A DNA stretch of 64,000 bases from Lachnoclostridium sp. UBA7097 (GCA_002499945.1 DKYP01000100.1:6613-70612), one strand, 5' to 3'; numbered from the stretch's first letter, positions 36,034-46,218 are shown. Numbers and translations are program-made. The notes: generated from the letters alone by a model not told the origin.

Positions 36034-36555
36034 ATGGCTGATATACCAGACCGGCGGGTGGGAAAACAATACAGGCAGAATACACATGCCAGGAATACAA
36101 GAAGTTATTATGATGGCATTGATGGAAATACAGTAAGGCAGTTAAATGCTGTTCCTAAGAGAAGGGAACGGGAAGTACCAGGGCAAAGGCCACACAGGCG
36201 TCCGGAAAGGCAGCCGGCAAGTATGCCAGGGATTGACTGGGCATCATTTGTATTTATGTTTTGTGCTTTATGTGTTGTGATGTTTGTTGCATTTGCATAT
36301 ATCCATACACAGAACCAGGTACGCAGCATGAAGAAGGAAGTTGTGTCAATGCGGGCAGAGGTTGAAGAACAGCAGGAGAAAAATAGTATAAAATACAATG
36401 AAATTATTGCAAGTACAGACCTTGCTGAGATATATAAGCGCGCAACGGAGAAACTCCATATGGTTATGGCTGATGGCAATAAGGTATATAAATATAAGAA
36501 TAAGAAGAGCGATATGGTAAAACAGTACGCAGATGTGCCCGGTTCAGGGGATTAA
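36034..36555 (+). CDS. ftsL: FtsL-like septum protein
   Basis: A 173-residue bitopic membrane protein. A basic ~65-residue cytoplasmic N-terminus is followed by one membrane helix (FVFMFCALCVVMFVAFAYIH, residues ~71-90) and an extracytoplasmic coiled coil (MKKEVVSMRAEVEEQQEK). Size, topology and position between rsmH and ftsI-type PBPs identify it as FtsL, a scaffold that pairs with DivIC and activates septal synthesis; sequence conservation is low, as always for FtsL. GAGGAGGG lies before ATG 36034. Confidence 0.8.
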   Translation: MADIPDRRVGKQYRQNTHARNTRSYYDGIDGNTVRQLNAVPKRREREVPGQRPHRRPERQPASMPGIDWASFVFMFCALCVVMFVAFAYIHTQNQVRSMKKEVVSMRAEVEEQQEKNSIKYNEIIASTDLAEIYKRATEKLHMVMADGNKVYKYKNKKSDMVKQYADVPGSGD

Positions 36556-36566
36556 GAAGGAATTTT

Positions 36567-38510
36567 ATGGCAAGGAAAGCATCAGATACAAGAGGAAATG
36601 TACGTGTAGCAAGAAAGTTTATGTATGCAAGGCTTTTATTTATATTTGCAATGGTATTAATAGCATTTATTGTGCTTATGGTACGTATTGTTTACCTTAG
36701 CAAAAATAAAGGCGATGCATATGAGAAGAAGGTACTTGCACAGCAGAGTTATGTAAGCAATGTGGTACAATATAAGAGGGGGGACATTACAGACAGGAAC
36801 GGCAATAAGCTTGCAACAAGCATTAAGGTTTATAACCTTATAATAGACCCTAAGCTGCTCCTGTCTGATGAAGAGTTTCTTGAGCCTACCCTGGGTGCGT
36901 TAAATAAGGCATTTGGGATACCAGCCCGTAAAATTAAGAGAATCCTTAAGAAAAATCCTTCATCACAGTATTATGTAATGAAGAAATTCAAACACCTTGG
37001 CGCAGGCAGTGTGGAAGAGTTTGAGAAACTCCAGGAGAAGGATAAAAAGCACATAAAAGGAGTATGGTTTGAAGAAGAATATGTAAGGAATTACCCGTAT
37101 TCAACAGTTGCATGTGATGTAATTGGTTTCTGTAATTCCAATGAAGATGGTGCATGGGGCATAGAGAGGGAATATAATTCTTCATTAAATGGTTCTTATG
37201 GCAGAAGTTACGGATATTTTGATTCAGGGCTTAACCTTGTACAGACTATTAAACCGGCTGTTAATGGCAATACAGTAGTATCTACAATAGATGTTAATAT
37301 ACAGGGGATACTTGAACAGCATATGGAGAAGTTTGAGAAGAATACAGGTTCTGAGAATATGGGCTGTATTATAATGAACCCAAATAATGGTGAAATATAT
37401 GCAATGGCATCATACCCGTTTTATAATTTAAATGACCCAAGGGATTTGTCAGATTTTTATTCTGAGAACCAGCTTGAAAAGATGAGTGAAGAGAAGAAGC
37501 TTGAAAAGCTTAATGCACTCTGGAGGAACTACTGCATAAGTGATTCATATGAGCCGGGGTCTACATTAAAGCCGCTTACTGTGGCGGCAGCATTAGATGA
37601 GGGTGTTGCTTCTGATGGCAGTTATTACAGGTGTGACGGCGGGCAGCAGGTGGCTGACAGGTATATTAGGTGTGTTGCATATGCAAAAGGAGGCCATGGG
37701 TATACAAGTATATGCCAGGCGCTTAAATGGTCATGCAATGATGTGCTTATGGCTCTTGGAAAGGGGCTTGGCAAGACAAAGTTTTTAGATTATATTAATA
37801 ATTTTGGTTTGGGCAGGAAAACAGGGATAGACCTTCCTGGCGAGGCTTCAGGCGCAGTATTTACTGAAAATACAATGGGGCCTGTACAGCTTGCAACTTC
37901 AAGTTTCGGGCAGAGCCAGACTGTTACAATGATACAGATGGCAGCGGCATTTTCTGCAATAGTGAATGGCGGTACATATTACCAGCCACATGTGGTTAAG
38001 GAAATTAATACAGAGGCAGGTGCGGTTGTTTCTTCTAATGATAATATGCTTGTAAGGCGTGTTATAACAGAGGAAACAAGTAAGACTCTTAGAAACTATT
38101 TATATAAGACAGTTTCAGATGAAGATGGCACGGCAAGCCCTGCAAGGGTTAAAGGATATGAAATAGGGGGCAAGACTGGTACTGCTGAGAAACAGCCAAG
38201 GGGGAAAGGCAATTACCTTCTTTCATTTATTGGCTGCACACCAGCTGACAAGCCCGAAGTAGTAATTTATGTAATTGTAGATGAGCCCCATGTTGAAGAC
38301 CAGCCACACAGTATTTATGCAACGGAATTTGCAAGTGATGTAATGAAGGATGTGCTTCCGTTCCTTGGCTTGTATCCGGACAAAAGTGTTAAAAAGTCTA
38401 AGAAAAACCAGGCTTTAAAGATAAAATTACCATCAACTAAGGATGGCAGGCTTATTGAAGCACCAGAGGGCGGCTTTTCTAATAAAGATTATGGTGTGGC
38501 AGGGCAGTGA
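36567..38510 (+). CDS. Class B penicillin-binding protein (FtsI/PBP2-like), first copy
   Basis: A 647-residue septal transpeptidase. One N-terminal membrane helix (LLFIFAMVLIAFIVLMVRIV) precedes a pedestal domain with RGDITDRNGNKLATS. The transpeptidase domain carries the active-site SxxK in EPGSTLKPLT, SxN in KWSCNDVLM and KTG in GGKTGTAEK, all intact. No PASTA repeats are visible at the C-terminus. It is 11 bp after ftsL, and a second homologous PBP follows. One copy probably serves vegetative septation; the division of labour is inferred. Confidence 0.92.
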   Translation: MARKASDTRGNVRVARKFMYARLLFIFAMVLIAFIVLMVRIVYLSKNKGDAYEKKVLAQQSYVSNVVQYKRGDITDRNGNKLATSIKVYNLIIDPKLLLSDEEFLEPTLGALNKAFGIPARKIKRILKKNPSSQYYVMKKFKHLGAGSVEEFEKLQEKDKKHIKGVWFEEEYVRNYPYSTVACDVIGFCNSNEDGAWGIEREYNSSLNGSYGRSYGYFDSGLNLVQTIKPAVNGNTVVSTIDVNIQGILEQHMEKFEKNTGSENMGCIIMNPNNGEIYAMASYPFYNLNDPRDLSDFYSENQLEKMSEEKKLEKLNALWRNYCISDSYEPGSTLKPLTVAAALDEGVASDGSYYRCDGGQQVADRYIRCVAYAKGGHGYTSICQALKWSCNDVLMALGKGLGKTKFLDYINNFGLGRKTGIDLPGEASGAVFTENTMGPVQLATSSFGQSQTVTMIQMAAAFSAIVNGGTYYQPHVVKEINTEAGAVVSSNDNMLVRRVITEETSKTLRNYLYKTVSDEDGTASPARVKGYEIGGKTGTAEKQPRGKGNYLLSFIGCTPADKPEVVIYVIVDEPHVEDQPHSIYATEFASDVMKDVLPFLGLYPDKSVKKSKKNQALKIKLPSTKDGRLIEAPEGGFSNKDYGVAGQ

Positions 38511-38593
38511 TGCAGGAGGCAGGCACTGGCAGGAATATTTTTCATAAATACTAATAAGCTATAGTAATAAATTTTATATATGGCAGATTATTT

Positions 38594-40342
38594 ATGAAGA
38601 ATTGTAAGACGGCGCAAAGACAAAGGCTTATATTTGCTTATGTTATGGTCTGCATATTAACACTTGCGTTATTATGCAGACTTGCTTATTTAATGCTTGG
38701 CAAGGCAGATTATTATGGTGCAAAGGCAAAGGATGTACAGCAGAGGGAGAGGAGCATTAAAGCTGAAAGGGGCATAATTTATGACAGGAATGGTGTTGTG
38801 CTTGCTGGCAATAAACCGGTATCCACAATATCAGTAATACACAACCAGATTACTGACCCTGAAAAGGTTATATCCGTTTTGTCAAAGACACTTGGAATTG
38901 AAGAAGATAAAGTACGTAAAAGGGTTGAAAAAGTAAGTTCTATTGAGAGGATAAAGTCAAATGTTGACAAAAAGACATCTGATAAAATCCGTGATATGGG
39001 CCTTGACGGGGTAATGGTGGATGAGGATTATAAAAGATATTATCCATATGGAAACCTGGCATCAAGGGTTATAGGTTTTACAGGTGCAGACAACCAGGGG
39101 ATTATCGGGCTTGAGGTAAGCTATGATTCATACCTGCAAGGGGAAGACGGCAGTATACTTACAATGACTAATGCAAGGGGCATTGAGATTGAGGGTAAGG
39201 CAGAAGACAGGATTGAGCCTGTAGCGGGGAACAGTTTTTATACAAGCCTTGATATAAATATACAAAAATTTGCGCAGCAGGCTGCAGAAGATGTACTGGA
39301 GGCGAAGAAAGCAAAGAGTGTACGGATAATAATGTTAAACCCGCAGAACGGGGAAATATATGCTATGGTTAATGCCCCGGAATTTGATTTAAACAAACCA
39401 TATGAAATAAGTGGCCAAGAGAACCTGTCACCGGAAAAGCTGAATGAAGAACTTAATAAAATGTGGCGTAATGGATGTGTAAGTGACACATATGAACCAG
39501 GTTCTACATTTAAGGTATTTACTGCAACGTCAGCGCTTGAAGCAGGGGTTGTAAAAGAAACAGATACTTTCAGCTGTCCCGGGTATAAGCTTGTTGAGGA
39601 CAGGAGGATAAGATGCCATAAAGTTTCAGGGCATGGAAGTGAAACATTTGTACAGGGGGTGCAAAATTCATGTAACCCTGTTTTTATGGAGGTAGGGGCA
39701 AGGCTTGGCACAGATGGCATGTTTGAATACCTGGATAAACTGGGTATACTAAAAAAGACCGGTATAGATGTGCCTGGTGAAGCAGCTACAATAATGCATA
39801 AAAAGGAAAATGTGGGCGCTGTTGAGCTGGCTACAATGTCTTTCGGGCAGTCATTCCAGCTTACGCCAGTAAGGCTTCTGTCAACAATAAGCGCTGTAAT
39901 AAATGGTGGTACACTAGTAACACCACATTTTGGTGTCAGCATAGAGAGCAGTGATAAAAGTGTTGTCAGGAAGTTTAAGTATGATAATGCAGGGAATGTA
40001 ATATCCAAAGAAACATCTGAAAAAATGAAGGCAATACTGGAAACAGTTGTTTCGGAAGGCGGCGGAAGCAAAGCTTCTGTTGACGGCTATAAAGTTGGCG
40101 GCAAAACCGGGACATCAGAGAAACTTCCAAGAAGCAGTAATAAATATATAGCTTCATGCCTTGGGTTCGCCCCGGCAGAGAACCCTGTTGTGCTGGCACT
40201 TGTGCTTATAGATGAGCCGGAGGGGATATACTATGGAGGGCAGATAGCAGCACCAGTAATATCAAAGCTCTTAGATGATGCCCTTCCTTATCTTGGGGTT
40301 ATAAGGGAAGAAAAACCAGAGGAAGAGACAAAAGAGCCATAA
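38594..40342 (+). CDS. Class B penicillin-binding protein (FtsI/SpoVD-like), second copy
   Basis: A 582-residue paralogue of the preceding PBP. It has the N-terminal membrane helix (LIFAYVMVCILTLALLCRLA), RGIIYDRNGVVLAG, SxxK in EPGSTFKVFT, SxN in VQNSCNPVF and KTG in GGKTGTSEK. The typical C-terminal PASTA domain of SpoVD is missing, so a sporulation role cannot be confirmed. There is no obvious ribosome site before ATG 38594 and an 83-bp gap after the first PBP, so its expression may be set differently. Beta-lactam target by family. Confidence 0.9.
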   Translation: MKNCKTAQRQRLIFAYVMVCILTLALLCRLAYLMLGKADYYGAKAKDVQQRERSIKAERGIIYDRNGVVLAGNKPVSTISVIHNQITDPEKVISVLSKTLGIEEDKVRKRVEKVSSIERIKSNVDKKTSDKIRDMGLDGVMVDEDYKRYYPYGNLASRVIGFTGADNQGIIGLEVSYDSYLQGEDGSILTMTNARGIEIEGKAEDRIEPVAGNSFYTSLDINIQKFAQQAAEDVLEAKKAKSVRIIMLNPQNGEIYAMVNAPEFDLNKPYEISGQENLSPEKLNEELNKMWRNGCVSDTYEPGSTFKVFTATSALEAGVVKETDTFSCPGYKLVEDRRIRCHKVSGHGSETFVQGVQNSCNPVFMEVGARLGTDGMFEYLDKLGILKKTGIDVPGEAATIMHKKENVGAVELATMSFGQSFQLTPVRLLSTISAVINGGTLVTPHFGVSIESSDKSVVRKFKYDNAGNVISKETSEKMKAILETVVSEGGGSKASVDGYKVGGKTGTSEKLPRSSNKYIASCLGFAPAENPVVLALVLIDEPEGIYYGGQIAAPVISKLLDDALPYLGVIREEKPEEETKEP

Positions 40343-40415
40343 GGCATGATAAGGCTTTTATGGGGATGTAATTAAAAATTTAGAAAATACGGTTGATTTA
40401 TAGGGGAGGTTGGAT

Positions 40416-40433
40416 TACAATTAGAGAATTGTA
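40416..40433. other. Inverted repeat between the second PBP and mraY
   Basis: TACAATT (40416-40422) and AATTGTA (40427-40433) flank AGAG. It lies in the 130-bp gap where murE and murF are often found in related clusters. There is no T-run. It may be an operator or a small mRNA hairpin. Confidence 0.3.
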
Positions 40434-40472
40434 GTTATACTGTTCTTTACAGGAAACAGACGGAGGCTGGTT

Positions 40473-41453
40473 ATGGATTACATGAGTACGGTGATACCCG
40501 TGCTTATGGCATTTGCCATAAGTGTAGTGTTGTGTCCCATAATAATACCTTTTCTGAAAAAAATGAAGTTTGGACAGTACGTCAGGGATAACGGCCCGCA
40601 TGCGCACCTGAAGAAAGCAGGGACGCCTACAATGGGCGGGCTTATTATACTTGCATGCACCATAGTTACATCGCTTATGTATACAAAAGGAAATAGTGAG
40701 ATACTTCCAGTTCTTTTTGCAACAACGGGATTTGGCATGATAGGTTTCCTTGATGATTATATTAAAGTGGTAATGAAACGTTCACTAGGGCTTAAGCCAT
40801 TACAGAAATTAGTATTACAGGCAGTTGTAACAGGGATTTTTGTTTATTATTATCTTGTAAAGCTTGGTTATAAACCTGGGTTCCTGGTCCCTTTTACTGG
40901 CGGGATAAATGATGGTTATTATGTAACAATGCCATTGCCGGTATTTATAGTGTTTGTATACTTTGTAATGCTTGGAACTGTAAACGGGACTAATTTTACA
41001 GATGGCCTTGACGGGCTGGCATCAAGTGTTACATTACTGGTGGCAATATTTTTTACAGTTGTTGCTTCTGGCATGAAAAGCGGGATAACGCCTGTTACTG
41101 CTTCAGTAGCAGGCTCACTTATGGGCTTTTTGCTTTATAATGTGTACCCCGCAAGTGTGTTTATGGGTGATACAGGCTCGCTTGCACTTGGAGGTTTTGT
41201 ATCATCTGCTGCACTTATGCTGGAACTGCCATTGTTTATTGTAATTGCGGGTGCAGTTTACCTTATAGAAGTCCTGTCAGTAATTATACAGGTTGTTTAT
41301 TTTAAATTAAGCGGCGGCAGGAGGTTCTTTAAGATGGCACCAATACACCACCATTTTGAACAATGCGGCTGGTCAGAAACAAAGGTTGTTACAGTTTTTT
41401 CCGCATTTACTGCTGTAATGTGCCTTATATCGCTTGTTTCATTATACTTGTAA
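40473..41453 (+). CDS. mraY: Phospho-N-acetylmuramoyl-pentapeptide transferase MraY
   Basis: An integral membrane enzyme making lipid I from UDP-MurNAc-pentapeptide and undecaprenyl phosphate. About ten membrane helices are visible over 326 residues. Family landmarks are AGTPTMGGLI near residue 49, FLDDYIKV (the DD motif), NGTNFTDGLDGLA with the catalytic aspartate, FMGDTGSLALGG and MAPIHHHFEQCGW. GGAGG is placed ahead of ATG 40473. The murD gene follows after 57 bp. Confidence 0.97.
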   Translation: MDYMSTVIPVLMAFAISVVLCPIIIPFLKKMKFGQYVRDNGPHAHLKKAGTPTMGGLIILACTIVTSLMYTKGNSEILPVLFATTGFGMIGFLDDYIKVVMKRSLGLKPLQKLVLQAVVTGIFVYYYLVKLGYKPGFLVPFTGGINDGYYVTMPLPVFIVFVYFVMLGTVNGTNFTDGLDGLASSVTLLVAIFFTVVASGMKSGITPVTASVAGSLMGFLLYNVYPASVFMGDTGSLALGGFVSSAALMLELPLFIVIAGAVYLIEVLSVIIQVVYFKLSGGRRFFKMAPIHHHFEQCGWSETKVVTVFSAFTAVMCLISLVSLYL

Positions 41454-41510
41454 AAAAGTACAGGCATATAATTATATTATAAATTAATAAAGTAAGGAAT
41501 GAGGAGTAAT

Positions 41511-42896
41511 ATGCAGTTGGATGATAAAAGGTTTTTAGTTGTTGGTACAGGCAAAAGTGGTGTTGCGGCAGTATCACTTCTTTCAAAAAAGGTTACAGCA
41601 TTTACCGGGGAAGGTGCAGGAATCATTGTGCTTGAAGGCAATGATAAACTTTCCAGGGAGGAAGTCCTTTCAAGGTTTCCCCCAGGGACAGGTTTCTTGC
41701 TGGTAATTGGTGAAGCAGATGACAGACTGCTTGATACTGTGGACATTGCAGTTATAAGCCCGGGAGTACCTGTGGATTCACCTCTTGTATTAAGGCTTAA
41801 AGAAAAAGGGATACCTGTATGGGGTGAAATTGAGCTTGCATATGTATGTGGCAAGGGGAAAGTATTTGCCATAACAGGCACTAATGGAAAGACTACTACT
41901 ACAGCATTAACAGGTGAAATAATGAGGACATATTTTGATGATGTGTACGTTGTAGGCAATATTGGCATGCCATACACAGAATATGCTGCAAATATGAGTG
42001 ATGGGTCTGTTACAGTTGCAGAGATAAGCAGTTTCCAGCTAGAAACCATACATTCATTTAAACCTGTGGCAAGTGCGATACTTAACATTACCCCTGACCA
42101 TTTAGACAGGCATCATACAATGGAATGTTATATAGATACAAAAGCACGCATAGCCATGAACCAGGAGCCTGGTGATATCTGCGTACTTAATTATGAAGAC
42201 CCTTATTTAAGAAAAGTTGCAGACAGCATTAATACTGATGTATTTTGGTTCAGCAGCGGGCATATATTAGAGCAGGGGATATGGCTTGAAGACGGGGATA
42301 TAATGTACTGTGGCAAAGACGGCAGGCGCACCAAGGTCTGTTCTGTACATGACATGAAGCTTTTAGGGAAGCATAACTATGAAAATGTAATGGCTGCCAC
42401 AGCACTCGCAATATATGCTGGTGTGCCAATGGAATGCATAAGGAAAGCTATAAAGGAGTTTAACGCAGTAGAACACCGTATTGAATTTGTACGTGAAGTA
42501 AATGGTGTAAAGTACTATAATGATTCAAAAGGCACTAATCCTGACGCCGCAATAAAAGCAGTGGAAGCTATGGTAACAAAAACTGTTGTTATTGGCGGGG
42601 GATATGACAAACAGGCATCTTATAATGAATGGATTGCTTCGTTTGGTGATAAGGTAAAATGCCTTGTGCTTATAGGGGCAACGGCAGATAAGATTGCAGA
42701 TGCTGCTTTAAGTGCAGGATTCCAGAATATAATAAAAGCTTCTTCACTTGAAGATGCTGTAAAAATCAGCAGCAGGGAAGCAGGGAAAGGGGAAGCTGTA
42801 CTTTTATCCCCTGCCTGTGCAAGCTGGGGCATGTTTAAGAATTATGAAGAAAGGGGCAGGCTTTTTAAGGAATATGTAAACAGCCTGCCAGAATAA
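41511..42896 (+). CDS. murD: UDP-N-acetylmuramoylalanine-D-glutamate ligase MurD
   Basis: A 461-residue ATP-dependent Mur ligase that adds D-Glu. The N-terminal Rossmann domain starts RFLVVGTGKSGVAAVSLL. The P-loop is ITGTNGKTTTTALTGEI near residue 123, followed by LNITPDHLDRH and the C-terminal NDSKGTNPDAA and LLSPACASWGMF, typical of MurD. I chose ATG 41511 with a GAGGAG site over ATG 41499. Unusually, murE and murF are not in this cluster. Confidence 0.95.
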   Translation: MQLDDKRFLVVGTGKSGVAAVSLLSKKVTAFTGEGAGIIVLEGNDKLSREEVLSRFPPGTGFLLVIGEADDRLLDTVDIAVISPGVPVDSPLVLRLKEKGIPVWGEIELAYVCGKGKVFAITGTNGKTTTTALTGEIMRTYFDDVYVVGNIGMPYTEYAANMSDGSVTVAEISSFQLETIHSFKPVASAILNITPDHLDRHHTMECYIDTKARIAMNQEPGDICVLNYEDPYLRKVADSINTDVFWFSSGHILEQGIWLEDGDIMYCGKDGRRTKVCSVHDMKLLGKHNYENVMAATALAIYAGVPMECIRKAIKEFNAVEHRIEFVREVNGVKYYNDSKGTNPDAAIKAVEAMVTKTVVIGGGYDKQASYNEWIASFGDKVKCLVLIGATADKIADAALSAGFQNIIKASSLEDAVKISSREAGKGEAVLLSPACASWGMFKNYEERGRLFKEYVNSLPE

Positions 42897-42916
42897 AGGA
42901 AGGGGGAATTGGCAGG

Positions 42917-44065
42917 ATGCCCGGTACAGCCGCCAGACGTAAGAAAAGTTATATAAAGGCGTTTACGCAGTATGATTATATGCTGCTTTTTATGACAGTC
43001 TGTATAGCATTATTTGGTGTACTGATGATATACAGTGCTGGTTATTACAGGGCTTCGACATTTAACCAGCCATACCGTTTTGTAAAGTCACAGCTGCAGG
43101 GGCTTGGCATTGGCTTTGTGCTTATGATTGCCATTTCAAAAGTTGACTACCAGATATTTATACAGAAGATAACAGGCAAGAGGTATTCACTTTCCCTTAC
43201 ACACTTAGTATACCTTGTGGCATTAGGGCTGCAGATAGCTGTATTATTTATTGGTGATGAATATAACGGTGCAAAAAGGTGGATTACAATAGGCCCGGTA
43301 CAGTTCCAGCCCTCAGAGATAAGCAAGATAGCCGCCATACTTTTTATTTCATATGCAGTCTACAGGAACAGGAAAGCCCTTGACAGTTTTGCAGGATTTT
43401 TATCCGTTATGGCTTATATGATGCCATTAGTTGCACTTATTGCCAAAGAGAACTTAAGTTCCGCTATAATAGTGGGCGGGATATCAGTAGGAATGTGTTT
43501 TATAGCAAGCAACAAGAAAGGGTATTTTATAGTATGTATCCTGGTGCTTGTGGCGGTAATAGTGCTCTACATAGTGTTTGGTGACCCGTTCAGGATGAAA
43601 CGTATACAGATATGGCTTAATGTTGAAACACACCCTGATGCACAGCAGATTAAACAGGGACTGTATGCAATCGCCTCCGGGGGGCTTTTTGGCAAAGGCC
43701 TGGGGCAGAGTATGCAGAAACTCGGGTTTATCCCTGAAGCATATAATGATATGATATTTACAGTAATATGCGAAGAACTTGGAATAGTAGGTGCAGCACT
43801 TGTAATAATTGCGTTTCTTGTATTATTCTGGCGCATAGTATTAATAGCCTGCCATGCACCCGATATTTTTGGCACAATGCTGTGTGTAGGGGTAATGGTA
43901 CAGCTTGCAATACAGGTTGTAATAAATGTTGCAGTAGTAACCAATTCCATACCTTCAACGGGCATACCCCTGCCATTTATAAGTTATGGGGGAACATCCG
44001 AAATGATAATGATGGCAGAGATGGGTCTTGTGCTTGGTGTTTCAAGGCAGATAAAACAGAAATAA
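42917..44065 (+). CDS. ftsW: FtsW/SpoVE-type SEDS peptidoglycan glycosyltransferase
   Basis: A 382-residue polytopic membrane protein of the SEDS family, which polymerises lipid II in partnership with a class B PBP. It begins with a membrane helix including GVLMIYSAGYYRAS and contains KRWITIGPVQFQPSEISKIA and the C-terminal TGIPLPFISYGGTSEM, both signature segments. Whether it acts in vegetative division (FtsW) or in the spore (SpoVE) cannot be decided; location points to division. The ribosome site is AAGGAAGGGGG, slightly distant from ATG 42917. The murG gene normally found next is absent. Confidence 0.92.
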   Translation: MPGTAARRKKSYIKAFTQYDYMLLFMTVCIALFGVLMIYSAGYYRASTFNQPYRFVKSQLQGLGIGFVLMIAISKVDYQIFIQKITGKRYSLSLTHLVYLVALGLQIAVLFIGDEYNGAKRWITIGPVQFQPSEISKIAAILFISYAVYRNRKALDSFAGFLSVMAYMMPLVALIAKENLSSAIIVGGISVGMCFIASNKKGYFIVCILVLVAVIVLYIVFGDPFRMKRIQIWLNVETHPDAQQIKQGLYAIASGGLFGKGLGQSMQKLGFIPEAYNDMIFTVICEELGIVGAALVIIAFLVLFWRIVLIACHAPDIFGTMLCVGVMVQLAIQVVINVAVVTNSIPSTGIPLPFISYGGTSEMIMMAEMGLVLGVSRQIKQK

Positions 44066-44083
44066 GATACAGAAGGACTGGCA

Positions 44084-44788
44084 ATGGCACGCTTAAAGAA
44101 GATATTATTAACTTTTATTTTTTTATTTTTGGTTATATGTGTACTGTATTTTGCATTCCATATAGATACAGTTGAAGTCGAAGGCACAGGGATTTATACA
44201 GATGAGGAGATAAAGGATTCTGTATTTAAATGGGAGTTTATGTATAACGGGCTTGTATTAAGGTTATATGACAAGTATTTCCAGACAGGCGGGCTTCCGT
44301 TTGTTGAAGATATAGATATATATTATGAGGGACACAATACAGTTATACTCCATGTATATGACAAAACTATAAGCGGATGCATTAAATATATGGGGCAGTA
44401 TGTATACTTCGACAAGGAAGGCAGGGTGCTTGAAAGCCTCCCAAGGAGGAGGAAAGATGTCCCTGTAGTGACAGGTATTAAGTTTGGTGATTTCTCCATA
44501 GGCGAGAAGTTCAAGGTTGAAGATGAAACCTTGTTTGACGTTATAATGAATGTATCACAGCTTATAAGCCATTATAATATGAGTGTTAAAAGGATACATA
44601 TTAATGATGGTGATGTAACGGTGTATTCAGGCAATGTACAGGTGCACCTGGGGGAGAAGAAAATGTACAACGACCAGTTTGCAGCACTGTCAGAAGTGCT
44701 TGTGACAACAGGCAAAAAAAAGCTTAGCGGTACTATAGATATGGAAAATTATAAAACTGGTGATAAAATTGTGCTTAAACAGAACTAA
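44084..44788 (+). CDS. divIB: Cell division protein DivIB/FtsQ
   Basis: A 234-residue bitopic membrane protein. A short basic N-terminus and a membrane helix (ILLTFIFLFLVICVLYFAF) are followed by a POTRA domain beginning with HIDTVEVEGTGIYTDEEI, then the FtsQ-type beta domain with YVYFDKEGRVLES. DivIB forms a trimer with FtsL and DivIC at the septum. It follows ftsW by 18 bp. The 100-bp gap to ftsZ holds a separate promoter. Confidence 0.9.
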   Translation: MARLKKILLTFIFLFLVICVLYFAFHIDTVEVEGTGIYTDEEIKDSVFKWEFMYNGLVLRLYDKYFQTGGLPFVEDIDIYYEGHNTVILHVYDKTISGCIKYMGQYVYFDKEGRVLESLPRRRKDVPVVTGIKFGDFSIGEKFKVEDETLFDVIMNVSQLISHYNMSVKRIHINDGDVTVYSGNVQVHLGEKKMYNDQFAALSEVLVTTGKKKLSGTIDMENYKTGDKIVLKQN

Positions 44789-44833
44789 AGTTACTTTTCG
44801 TATCACTAAGATTAAAAAAAAACAAACATTCTC

Positions 44834-44862
44834 TTGATTATTCTCCAATGAATTAGTATTAT
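44834..44862 (+). promoter_or_regulatory. Promoter of ftsZ
   Basis: TTGATT (44834-44839), 17-bp spacer and TATTAT (44857-44862) lie 47 bp before the ftsZ start. ftsZ may thus be transcribed apart from the upstream cluster. Confidence 0.65.
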
Positions 44863-44908
44863 ATATGTTAGGGAAATATGAGATTGCATGATTGAAGGAG
44901 GAGCAACG

Positions 44909-46075
44909 TTGTTAGAGATAAAGACAAACGAGGCAGATTTAGCCGCAAAGATTTTGGTTATAGGAGTTGGCGGTGGTGGAAACAATGCGGTCAACCGTAT
45001 GATAGAAGAAGGAATACAGGGTGTGGAATTTATCTGTATCAATACAGATAAACAGCATCTTCTGAATTGTAAAGCCCCTGTCTGCCTCCAGATAGGGGAA
45101 AGGCTTACAAGGGGGCTTGGTGCGGGAGCTGACCCTGCAGTTGGCAAAGCCGCCGCAGAGGAGAACCGTGAAGAGATTACAGAGATAGTCAAGGGAGCTG
45201 ATATGGTATTTGTAACATGCGGCATGGGAGGAGGTACAGGCACAGGTGCAGCGCCTATTGTTGCAGAGATATCAAAAGACCTTGGCATACTTACTGTAGG
45301 CATTGTAACCAAACCTTTCCGCTTTGAAGCAGGAAGCCGTATGAAAAATGCTATTTCAGGGATTGAACAGTTAAAGAATAACGTAGATACACTTATTGTA
45401 ATCCCTAATGACAAACTTTTAGAGATAATTGACAGGCGCACTTCAATACCTGATGCACTTAAAAAGGCAGATGAAGTATTACAGCAGGGTGTACAGGGGA
45501 TTACAGACCTTATCAATGTACCAGGGCTTATAAACCTTGATTTTGCAGATGTGCGCACTGTTATGAAAGATAAAGGGATGGCACATATTGGTATTGGCAT
45601 GGGAAGTGGTGACAATAAATGCCTTGATGCTGTTAAACAGGCGATTTCAAGCCCTCTTCTTGAAACGACTATTGAAGATGCATCTCATGTTATTATAAAT
45701 ATTTCAGGAAGTGATGTAGGACTGCAGGAGGCAAATGAAGCAGCATTATTTGTTGAAGACCTTACAGGTGAGGACAGCAATATAATCTTTGGTATAAGTG
45801 ATAATTCAAGCACAGATTTTGTACAGATAACTGTTATTGCAACAGGACTTGAAACAGAAGAACAGAAGGCACAGACACAGCCAAAAACACCGTTTGCCAA
45901 GACAGGGGCTGCTGCTAAATCCGGCTTATCCCAGAAGGAGGGGCAGACATTACATATCCATAATACACAGCAGGCAAATCCAGAACCTGAAAAGTTTAAA
46001 ATGCCAAAACCTTCATATAACAGGGGAGAGGACGGCGGTATAAAAATACCTGAATTTTTGCAAAGAAAAAAATAA
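44909..46075 (+). CDS. ftsZ: Cell division GTPase FtsZ
   Basis: The tubulin homologue that forms the division ring, 388 residues. The GTP-binding elements are [14 protein letters not shown] near the start, NTDKQHL and the tubulin signature [15 protein letters not shown] near residue 107. The T7 loop is [12 protein letters not shown] variable linker leads to the C-terminal peptide IPEFLQRKK, which docks FtsA/SepF-type partners. I chose TTG 44909 because AAGGAGG lies 7 nt before it and clostridial FtsZ starts [18 protein letters not shown] 44888 would add seven residues and place the ribosome site inside the gene. Confidence 0.97.
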   Translation: MLEIKTNEADLAAKILVIGVGGGGNNAVNRMIEEGIQGVEFICINTDKQHLLNCKAPVCLQIGERLTRGLGAGADPAVGKAAAEENREEITEIVKGADMVFVTCGMGGGTGTGAAPIVAEISKDLGILTVGIVTKPFRFEAGSRMKNAISGIEQLKNNVDTLIVIPNDKLLEIIDRRTSIPDALKKADEVLQQGVQGITDLINVPGLINLDFADVRTVMKDKGMAHIGIGMGSGDNKCLDAVKQAISSPLLETTIEDASHVIINISGSDVGLQEANEAALFVEDLTGEDSNIIFGISDNSSTDFVQITVIATGLETEEQKAQTQPKTPFAKTGAAAKSGLSQKEGQTLHIHNTQQANPEPEKFKMPKPSYNRGEDGGIKIPEFLQRKK

Positions 46076-46161
46076 ATCTGGAGGAAATTTCCAGACTATT
46101 TATCAATGCTTTCTTAATGGGTGTAAATATGAGAATGATTACATATTATAAATTAATTAAT

Positions 46162-46198
46162 AGTCCGGGCTTAGGTTTTGACATGGTAAGTCCGGACT
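46162..46198 (+). terminator. Stem-loop after ftsZ (possible terminator)
   Basis: AGTCCGGGCTT (46162-46172) pairs with AAGTCCGGACT (46188-46198) over 11 bp with one wobble. The following TGAATGTTT is T-poor, so termination may be partial and the CPBP gene could be co-transcribed. Confidence 0.5.
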
Positions 46199-46218
46199 TG
46201 AATGTTTAGGGGGATTAT

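Noticed and set aside
39238..40071. Minus-strand open frame of 277 codons opposite the second PBP
   Set aside because: Low-complexity Ser/Thr/Pro composition and complete overlap with a PBP with intact motifs; a shadow frame.
43768..44175. Plus-strand open frame of 135 codons inside ftsW/divIB
   Set aside because: Overlaps two well-supported genes, and its composition shows no family or ribosome site.
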